From NCBI GenBank assembly GCA_021846485.1, contig JAJZWW010000018.1:1-18342 (forward strand): a stretch of 18,342 nt of DNA. Reading direction: 5' to 3'. The notes beneath the pieces were generated by a model, which made no database searches, was not told where the DNA came from, and saw only the letters and a program-made list of their open reading frames with translations. The position numbers were made by a program, and so were the translations under genes. This document shows, in pieces, positions 13,317 to 18,342 of the stretch; position 1 is the stretch's first letter, and every line of letters starts with the position of its first letter. The DNA is from Actinomycetes bacterium (lineage in GTDB: Bacteria > Actinomycetota > Acidimicrobiia > Acidimicrobiales > Palsa-688).

Positions 13317-14414
13317 ATGCCGACCGTCGCCGTCGACGCCACGTCGCTGCTCGGGCGACCAACGGGGGTAGGCGTGGCCGTCGCCGGCCTGATCGGCGCC
13401 CTCGCCGCCGGTCCCTACCGGGTCGTCGGCTACGGCCTCACCGGCACCGGCTGGCGCCGGCTCCCCGCCCTACTTCCCCCCGGGGTGCTGCCCGGACGTG
13501 GGCCGATGCCCGCGGCGTTGCTGGGGCTCGCCTGGGCCCGCTTCGACCACCCGGCGATCGAGGCGTGGACCGGGCCGGTCGACGTCGTGCACGGCACCAA
13601 CTTCGTGGTGCCCCCGAGCCGGCGCTCCCCGCGGCTGGTGACCGTCAACGACCTGACCCCCCTCCGCTATCCCGAGCTGGTCACCGCCGCCTCCCGGCGC
13701 TACCCGGCGCTCGTCGCCCGGGCGGCGGCCACCGGCGCACACGTGCACACCCCGTCGCAGTTCGTCGCCGGAGAGGTCCGCGAGCGCTTCGGCATCTCCG
13801 CCGAGCGGGTCCACGTGGTCCCCTGGGGGCTCACCGTCCCCGACCCCGGACCGACCGCCCGTCCGCCGGGCCCCCCCTACGTGATCGCGGTCGGCACCGC
13901 CGAGCCACGCAAGGACCTCCCCGGGCTGGTGGCCGCCTGGGACCGGGTGGCCGGCGAGCTGGCCGACCTGCGCCTGCTGCTCGTCGGGCCGGAGGGGTGG
14001 GGGGAGACCGAGCTGGCCGCGGCGATCGCCGCCGCCAGCCACCGCGACCGCGTCGAGCGGCTCGGATGGGTGCCCGACCACGCAGCGCTGATCGGCGGGG
14101 CGGCGGCGCTCGCCTACCCGTCGCGCTACGAGGGGTTCGGCTTCCCCCCGCTCGAGGCGATGGCCCTCGGAGTGCCGGTCGTCGCCACCGCGGCGGGGGC
14201 GGTGCCCGAGGTGGTCGGTGACGCGGCGGCCCTCGTGCCCGTCGGCGACCCCGACGCCCTCGCCGAGGCGCTGCTTGCGGTGCTCACCGACGCCGGCGAA
14301 CGGCGACGGCTGGTGGACGCCGGTCGGTGGCAGGCTGCCCGCTACACCTGGGAGGCGACCGGGGCGGCCGTCGCCGGGCTCTACGACCGCCTGGTCGCCG
14401 GCAGCCGGGACTGA
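13317..14414 (+). CDS. GT4 family glycosyltransferase (mannosyltransferase-like)
   Basis: A retaining GT-B glycosyltransferase, 365 aa. The N-terminal domain has VAVDATSLLGRPTGVGVAV and the acceptor-side DVVHGTNFVVPP and VTVNDLTPLRYPEL. The linker is followed by the donor domain: AVGTAEPRKDLPGLV, LLLVGPEGWG, then SRYEGFGFPPLEAMALGVPVV (E-x7-E donor-binding motif) near residues 263-283. The family often uses GDP-mannose, which the upstream guanylyltransferase could provide, but the donor is inferred. It is cytoplasmic, with no membrane helix. Its last 34 nt overlap the end of the convergent GT4 gene on the minus strand. It resembles the glycosyltransferase at 15552 in layout and motifs, so the two are likely distant paralogues. 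Confidence 0.88.
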   Translation: MPTVAVDATSLLGRPTGVGVAVAGLIGALAAGPYRVVGYGLTGTGWRRLPALLPPGVLPGRGPMPAALLGLAWARFDHPAIEAWTGPVDVVHGTNFVVPPSRRSPRLVTVNDLTPLRYPELVTAASRRYPALVARAAATGAHVHTPSQFVAGEVRERFGISAERVHVVPWGLTVPDPGPTARPPGPPYVIAVGTAEPRKDLPGLVAAWDRVAGELADLRLLLVGPEGWGETELAAAIAAASHRDRVERLGWVPDHAALIGGAAALAYPSRYEGFGFPPLEAMALGVPVVATAAGAVPEVVGDAAALVPVGDPDALAEALLAVLTDAGERRRLVDAGRWQAARYTWEATGAAVAGLYDRLVAGSRD

Positions 14415-15568
14415 GCGGCGCGCCGCGGTACGTCCCGCCGGGAGAGCACGCCTTCGAGGATCTCGGCCCACGGCGGGGAGCTCGCCGGGCGCAGCACCGG
14501 CCGGGACCGGCGCCTACCGGTCGACGACGGCCCCGGGGGGAGCAGGTCGAGCACCGCGCGCGCCAGGGCCGCGGCGTCCCCGGGGGGCACCAGGCGTCCC
14601 GCACCCGGGCCGAGACCGGCGAGGATCTCCGCCGGGCCCCCCTCGGAGCCGGCCACCGTCGGCGTGCCACTGGCCAACGCCTCGGCATGCACCATCCCGA
14701 GCGGCTCGGGCTCGGTGGAGACCTGGCAGAACACGTCGAGGTCGGCCATCAGCTCGGGCATCTCCCGGCGCGGGCCGAGCCAGTGCACACCGCCGAGCCC
14801 GCTCGCCCGCCGGGAGAGCCGCTCGGCGAGGTCCTCCTTGCCGCCCACCACCGGCCCGGCGACGACCAGCTCCACCTCTGGGCGCTCCGCACGGACCAGG
14901 GGCAGCGCGTCGAGGAGCACGTCGAAGCCCTTCCAGGTGTCGATCCGGGCGGCCGAGCCGACCAGCGGCACCGTGTCGTCTATCCCGGCCCTCGCCCGGA
15001 GCCCCCCCGCCCGCTCCGGGCCGAACTCCCCCGGGGCGGGACCGTCCAGCACCACCCGCACCCGGGCGCCGTCCAGCTGGCCGGCGACGGCCTCGGAGGT
15101 GGCGACCACCAGGTCGGCGAAGCGGCGGACCGCGGCACGCTCCAGGCGAAGCGCCGCGCCCGATTGGACCACGATCTCCCGGGCGTGCCAGACGTGGGGG
15201 AGCCCGAGGCGACGGGCGACCTCCCAGCCGTACCAGCTGTGCAGCGAGTTGGAGTGGACCACGTCGGGCCCGAGCCCCCGGGCCAGACGTGTCAGGGCGG
15301 CGACACTGCCCGGCCACGAGGCGGCGTAGGAGGCCGCCCAGGCCAGCGAGTGGCCCTGGGTGGTGACCCGGCGCATCGGCACCACGTGCAGGGTCGCCCC
15401 GGCGGCGGCATACTCAGGGGCCAGCCTCGCCGGGTGGGGCACCGCCACGTGGCATTCCCAACCCTCGTCGCGCAGCGCGCCGAGCATCCGGAGCAGAGCG
15501 GTCTCCGAGCCGCCCCCGTCAGCGGCCGGCTGTACGGACAGGAGGCGCCGGGTGCGGGTAGCGGTCAA
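14381..15568 (-). CDS. GT4 family glycosyltransferase
   Basis: 395 aa, GT-B fold. N-terminal RRLLSVQPAADGGGSETALL is the substrate loop of this family. VVHSNSLHSWYGWEVARRL and HAREIVVQSG follow; the donor half has GSAARIDTWKGFDVLL, VVAGPVVGGKEDL, HWLGPRREMPELM and EPLGMVHAEALASGTPTV (the E-x7-E site). The C-terminal 45 residues are Arg/Pro/Ser-rich and partly fall in the overlap with the convergent neighbour. TTG 15568 was chosen because AGGAG lies 10 nt upstream and because the next candidate start codons would cut into the first beta strand. This start lies inside the first codons of the divergent gene at 15552. Donor and acceptor are unknown. Confidence 0.86.
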   Translation of the reverse strand: MTATRTRRLLSVQPAADGGGSETALLRMLGALRDEGWECHVAVPHPARLAPEYAAAGATLHVVPMRRVTTQGHSLAWAASYAASWPGSVAALTRLARGLGPDVVHSNSLHSWYGWEVARRLGLPHVWHAREIVVQSGAALRLERAAVRRFADLVVATSEAVAGQLDGARVRVVLDGPAPGEFGPERAGGLRARAGIDDTVPLVGSAARIDTWKGFDVLLDALPLVRAERPEVELVVAGPVVGGKEDLAERLSRRASGLGGVHWLGPRREMPELMADLDVFCQVSTEPEPLGMVHAEALASGTPTVAGSEGGPAEILAGLGPGAGRLVPPGDAAALARAVLDLLPPGPSSTGRRRSRPVLRPASSPPWAEILEGVLSRRDVPRRAAQSRLPATRRS

Positions 15569-16787
15569 CGTCGAGCAGCTCCTTTCCCCGTCTCCGGGGG
15601 GAATCGGCCGCCACGCGGCGCAGCTGGTGATGCTACTGGGCAGCCTCCCGCCCGTCGACGAGCCGGTTCCGTTCGTGGCCCGCCACCGGCCCGGGGAGCT
15701 GGCCGCGGCGCTCGCCGGCTCCGGCCTCGGCCCGACAGCCGTGGTGCTGCCCTTTCCCCGCCGCCCCCTCTACGAGACCTGGGTGCGCTTCGGGCTGCCG
15801 CCCCTTGCTCTCGGCGCCCCGGACCTCAGGGACCTCGACGTGGTGCACGCCCCCTCCGTGGCGGTGCCCGGCCGACCCGGGGCCCCCCTGGTGGTCACCG
15901 TCCACGACGCCGCCGCCGAGCTCCACCCCGAGGCCTTCACCCCCCGCGGCCGGCGCTGGCACTCCCGGGGTGTGGCCGCCGCGGCACGGCGCGCTGATCT
16001 GGTTGTCGCCCCCACTCACGCCGCCGCCGAGGAGATCGCCGCCCACACCCCCGTGCCGGCCGCGCGCATCCGCGTCGTGCACCACGCGCTCACTGCTCCG
16101 CCCCCCGATGCCGACCGGGGCCGGGACGGGGAGAGGCTGTCCGCCGCCGGGGTCGACGGGGTCCCCTACGTGCTCTGGATCGGTTCGCTCGAGCCGCGCA
16201 AAGGGGTGGGCACCCTGGTCGAGGCGATGGCCGCGCTCGGCCGCCCTGGGCGGCGCGGTGCCCGGCTGGTGCTCGCCGGCTACGCCGGCTGGCTGCCCGA
16301 AGGCCTCGTCCCCGCCGCTGCTCGCGGTGACCTCGGAGCGGACCTGGTGCAGCTCGGTCGGGTCGACGACGCAACGCTGTGGGCGCTGTACCGGGGGGCG
16401 GCGGTGTTCGCCTTCCCGAGCCGTCACGAGGGCTTCGGGATGCCCCCGCTCGAGGCGATGAGCCAGGGGTGCCCGGTAGTCGCCTCCGACCTACCCGCCC
16501 TGCGCGAGGTCCTCGGGGCCGCCGCGTGCTACGCCCCCCCCGGCGACGTGGAGGCGTGGTCCGCGGCGCTCGGCTCCCTGCTCGACGGCTCCGCAGACCT
16601 GGCGGCCCTGGCGGCCGCCGGCCGGGACCGGGCGGGCCGCTACACGCCCGAGGCGTTCGTGGCCGCAACCCGCTCGGTGTACCGGGAGGTGGTCGGCGAC
16701 GGGCCGGGGCTCGGCGCTCGGGGGGCCGGCGCTCGCCGGCGACCGAGGGAGCACTGTGAGCCCAAAGGCTACGTAGATGACACCTGA
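15552..16787 (+). CDS. GT4 family glycosyltransferase (mannosyltransferase-like)
   Basis: 411 aa, GT-B fold. It starts VRVAVNVEQLLSPSPGGIGRH (Gly-rich acceptor loop), then LDVVHAPSVAVPG and VTVHDAAAELHPEAF. The donor domain has VLWIGSLEPRKGVGTLVEA, LVLAGYAGWLPEG, LGRVDDATLWALYRGA and SRHEGFGMPPLEAMSQGCPVV (E-x7-E). This pattern is seen in mannosyl-/rhamnosyltransferases of cell-surface glycan clusters. GTG 15552 has a perfect AGGAGG 6 nt upstream. The last 30 or so residues are Gly/Arg-rich and probably disordered. Its first 17 nt overlap the start of the divergent glycosyltransferase. Donor (GDP-mannose or GDP-rhamnose) is a guess from the guanylyltransferase and rmd nearby. Confidence 0.88.
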   Translation: MRVAVNVEQLLSPSPGGIGRHAAQLVMLLGSLPPVDEPVPFVARHRPGELAAALAGSGLGPTAVVLPFPRRPLYETWVRFGLPPLALGAPDLRDLDVVHAPSVAVPGRPGAPLVVTVHDAAAELHPEAFTPRGRRWHSRGVAAAARRADLVVAPTHAAAEEIAAHTPVPAARIRVVHHALTAPPPDADRGRDGERLSAAGVDGVPYVLWIGSLEPRKGVGTLVEAMAALGRPGRRGARLVLAGYAGWLPEGLVPAAARGDLGADLVQLGRVDDATLWALYRGAAVFAFPSRHEGFGMPPLEAMSQGCPVVASDLPALREVLGAAACYAPPGDVEAWSAALGSLLDGSADLAALAAAGRDRAGRYTPEAFVAATRSVYREVVGDGPGLGARGAGARRRPREHCEPKGYVDDT

Positions 16788-16798
16788 GCGCTCACGGT

Positions 16799-16836
16799 TC
16801 TCCACCAGGTGGTCCGGTCTCCACCAGGCGGTCCGG
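16799..16836. repeat. 19-bp tandem duplication
   Basis: Units 16799-16817 and 16818-16836 are identical at 18 of 19 positions (T/C at the 12th). Each contains the near-palindrome CCACCAGGTGG or its variant. It starts 11 nt after the stop of the + strand glycosyltransferase, in the convergent gap with the reductase gene. Confidence 0.85.
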
Positions 16837-16892
16837 CGCCGCCGGGGAGCCGCCGGCACCCAGCACCGCCGGCCGAGCTCGGTGCCTTGCTG

Positions 16893-16918
16893 CCAAGTAG
16901 TTGCCGCTCGGGCCCTTA
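16893..16918 (+). repeat. Second copy of the 26-bp dispersed repeat
   Basis: Identical at 25 of 26 positions to 4332-4357, the right arm of the large palindrome 12.5 kb away, in the same orientation (one T/C difference, 4352 versus 16913). No inverse partner arm is found nearby. It lies in the gap between two convergent genes. Confidence 0.9.
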
Positions 16919-16955
16919 CCGCTACCCGCGCCAGAGGCCCCCGCGGGCGTTCCGA

Positions 16956-17843
16956 TCATCCCGCCAGCGAGCGGAGCACCTCCGACAGGGTGGTATCCAG
17001 GTCCACCTCCGGGCGCCAGCCGGTCAGCTCGTGCAGCCGGGTTGGGTCTCCGCGCAGGTCGGGGACGTCGGCGGGGCGGAGCCTGGCGGGGTCCAGCTCG
17101 ACGTGGGCGTCTACCCCGGCGAGGCGGAGGAGCCGGTCGAGCACCTCGCTGACGGCCACCGAGGTGCCCCGGCAGACGTTGTAGACCTCTCCCGGGTCGC
17201 CCTGCTGGAGGAGGAGGCGGTAGGCGCGGACGACGTCGCGTACGTCGATGAGGTCCCGTCGGGCCGCCAGGTTGCCGACCCGGAGGGTACCGGCGCCCGC
17301 TCGTCCTGCCTCGACGACCTGGCGCGCCAGGGCGGGGACAACGAAGTCCTCGCGTTGACCGGGCCCGGTGTGGTTGAACGGTCGGGCCCTCACCACCTCC
17401 AGCCCTCCGCCCAGCCAGGCCTGGAGCCCGATCAGCTCGGCGGCTGCCTTGCTCGCGCCGTAGGGGCTCGGGGGGGCGAAGGGCCGGTCCTCGGCGATCG
17501 GCAGGTCCTCCACCGCGACCCGTCCGTACACCTCGGCCGAGCTGACCAGCAGCACCCGGGGCGCCGGGGAGCATGCGGCGGCGGCGGCGACCAGGTGGGC
17601 GGTCCCGAGGGTATTGACCTGGTAGGTCGCCTGCGGGTCCTGCCACGAAGCCCGGACGCTCGCCTGGCCGGCCAGGTGGCAGATGCCCTCTGGGGAGGCA
17701 TGCTGCACTGCGGCCTCGAGGCCGGCGGAGTCGAGGATGTCGAGGCTGTCAGGGAGAGAGAGCACCTCGTCGCCGGACTCCCCCAGGTGAGCGACGAGCC
17801 AGGTGCCGACGAACCCGCTGCTGCCGGTCACCAACACCCTCAT
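16956..17843 (-). CDS. rmd: GDP-6-deoxy-D-mannose reductase-like (GDP-4-dehydro-6-deoxymannose reductase)
   Basis: Reduces GDP-4-keto-6-deoxy-D-mannose, normally to GDP-D-rhamnose, in the cytoplasm. Extended SDR of 295 aa: MRVLVTGSSGFVGTWLVAHL, CHLAGQASVRASWQDP, VSSAEVYG, PPSPYGASKAAAEL (catalytic Tyr and Lys present), then the Rmd/Gmd-type substrate loop RPFNHTGPGQREDFVVPAL and RRDLIDVRDVVRAYRLLL with GEVYNVCRG. That last half is what separates it from UDP-glucose epimerases. ATG 17843 is preceded by TACGGT 6 nt upstream without a Shine-Dalgarno, as in other leaderless genes here; the frame is open upstream without homology. Its usual partner, GDP-mannose 4,6-dehydratase, is not in the window. 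A GDP-fucose or talose route is the alternative. Confidence 0.83.
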   Translation of the reverse strand: MRVLVTGSSGFVGTWLVAHLGESGDEVLSLPDSLDILDSAGLEAAVQHASPEGICHLAGQASVRASWQDPQATYQVNTLGTAHLVAAAAACSPAPRVLLVSSAEVYGRVAVEDLPIAEDRPFAPPSPYGASKAAAELIGLQAWLGGGLEVVRARPFNHTGPGQREDFVVPALARQVVEAGRAGAGTLRVGNLAARRDLIDVRDVVRAYRLLLQQGDPGEVYNVCRGTSVAVSEVLDRLLRLAGVDAHVELDPARLRPADVPDLRGDPTRLHELTGWRPEVDLDTTLSEVLRSLAG

Positions 17844-17849
17844 CGCCCG

Positions 17850-17855
17850 ACCGTA
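17850..17855 (-). promoter_or_regulatory. Putative -10 TACGGT of the leaderless rmd gene
   Basis: TACGGT on the minus strand (17855-17850) ends 6 nt before ATG 17843, with no Shine-Dalgarno. Confidence 0.5.
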
Positions 17856-17986
17856 CCCCGCCGCCAACCCCCGAGCCCCAATCGAGGACCGGGGGTCGGC
17901 GGCCGGGGGCCGGAGCCCTCCTTGCTGTGGCCCCGTGCTCGTCGGGGTCCCGCGGGCCCGATCTACCAGCTGCCGGATGCCGGCGG

Positions 17987-18342
17987 TCAGGGGTTCCCGG
18001 GTGAGGGGTGGCCGCAAGCTGCCGCGAGTAGGTCCCTCACCGTCGGTGGCAGTACCTGGTCGAGGCCCTTGGCAAGGTCCTGGAGCTGCGCACGGGTGGC
18101 TTCACCGTTGGCGGCAAGGGACCTGCCCACCTCGTCGAGGCGCGCGGAAAGGGCTTCCGCCGCCTCGCCCAAATGGGCGGCTACCCGTGCGGCCGGCCCA
18201 CCGAAGGGCATCCCCTCCATCTGCTCCAGGACCTCCTCCCGGCGTCGGCCGAGCTCCCTGGCGAGCTGCCGGCGGCGGACCTGGGCGCGCTGGAAGGCGA
18301 GGACTCCCAGCCCGACGGCGACGTAGGCCCCGTCGCGGAGCG
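17987..18342 (-). CDS. Hypothetical protein, C-terminal part (start beyond the right edge)
   Basis: 117 residues are visible and the frame is open to the window edge. The visible N-terminal portion (LRDGAYVAVGLGVLAFQRAQ) looks like a short hydrophobic helix. It is followed by a strongly charged, coiled-coil-like helix (RRRQLARELGRRREEVLEQ), then a long amphipathic stretch (HLGEAAEALSARLDEVGRS and ATRAQLQDLAKGLDQV) ending in VRDLLAAACGHPSPGNP. This resembles small phasin-like or membrane-associated helical proteins of actinobacteria, but I cannot name a family. An internal ATG at 18220 exists, but the frame continues upstream with matching character. 143 bp separate it from rmd on the same strand. 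Confidence 0.65.
   Translation of the reverse strand, partial: LRDGAYVAVGLGVLAFQRAQVRRRQLARELGRRREEVLEQMEGMPFGGPAARVAAHLGEAAEALSARLDEVGRSLAANGEATRAQLQDLAKGLDQVLPPTVRDLLAAACGHPSPGNP

Noticed and set aside
4332..16918. The two 26-bp repeats as attachment sites of a 12.5-kb mobile element
   Set aside because: The intervening DNA is mostly housekeeping genes in an apparently ancestral order, with no integrase or transposase, and the first copy is part of a palindrome.

Overview
The window (about 18.3 kb) is very GC-rich (about 73-75% in the coding parts sampled by hand) with short intergenic spacers, many GTG starts and frequent 4-nt GTGA/ATGA overlaps. This points to a high-GC actinobacterium. 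A coenzyme F420 gene pair and a mycobacteria-like gene order agree with that. Leaderless-looking promoters (TANNNT 6-11 nt before the start codon) and the lineage of the families make Acidimicrobiia my best guess, but this is inference.

Layout. (1) 1-3400: a truncated acyl-CoA carboxylase biotin-carboxylase gene (minus strand), divergent from birA with one base between the two start codons, followed by a long-form RmlA-type glucose-1-phosphate thymidylyltransferase and a strong hairpin. (2) 3401-5704: an island of visibly lower GC (a sampled line is about 60%). It holds a two-gene cassette of unknown function with its own promoter, a large imperfect palindrome, a secreted cysteine-containing protein gene interrupted at a 10-base homopolymer, and about 1 kb without convincing genes. 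(3) 5705-11178: two tightly packed + strand units. One is rmlB-rmlD-rhamnosyltransferase (wbbL-like). The other is a membrane-anchored protein with an S/T/K repeat tail, a mannose-1-phosphate guanylyltransferase-like enzyme and an epimerase-fold protein lacking its catalytic residues. (4) 11217-12847: cofE and cofD (F420 side chain and core assembly) on the minus strand. (5) 12909-13241: a MazF/PemK toxin gene killed by one in-frame TGA. (6) 13317-17843: three GT4 glycosyltransferases on alternating strands with overlapping ends, then an Rmd-type GDP-6-deoxy-mannose reductase. (7) A partial unknown gene runs off the right edge.

How the genes fit together. RmlA, RmlB and RmlD make dTDP-L-rhamnose (RmlC is not in the window) and the GT2 enzyme probably transfers it to a lipid-linked cell-wall intermediate. 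The guanylyltransferase would supply GDP-mannose, which can feed the GT4 enzymes or, through a dehydratase not seen here, Rmd. BirA would biotinylate the carboxylase. From memory, the order and relative strands carboxylase-birA-rmlD-wbbL-manB-(cofE/fbiB)-(cofD/fbiA) match Mycobacterium tuberculosis, so the backbone looks ancestral and the 3.4-5.7 kb island looks like a later insertion.

The most noteworthy items are the poly-C interrupted secreted gene, the near-identical 26-bp repeat found 12.5 kb apart, the catalytically emptied epimerase, the nonsense-mutated mazF and the overlapping divergent glycosyltransferase starts.
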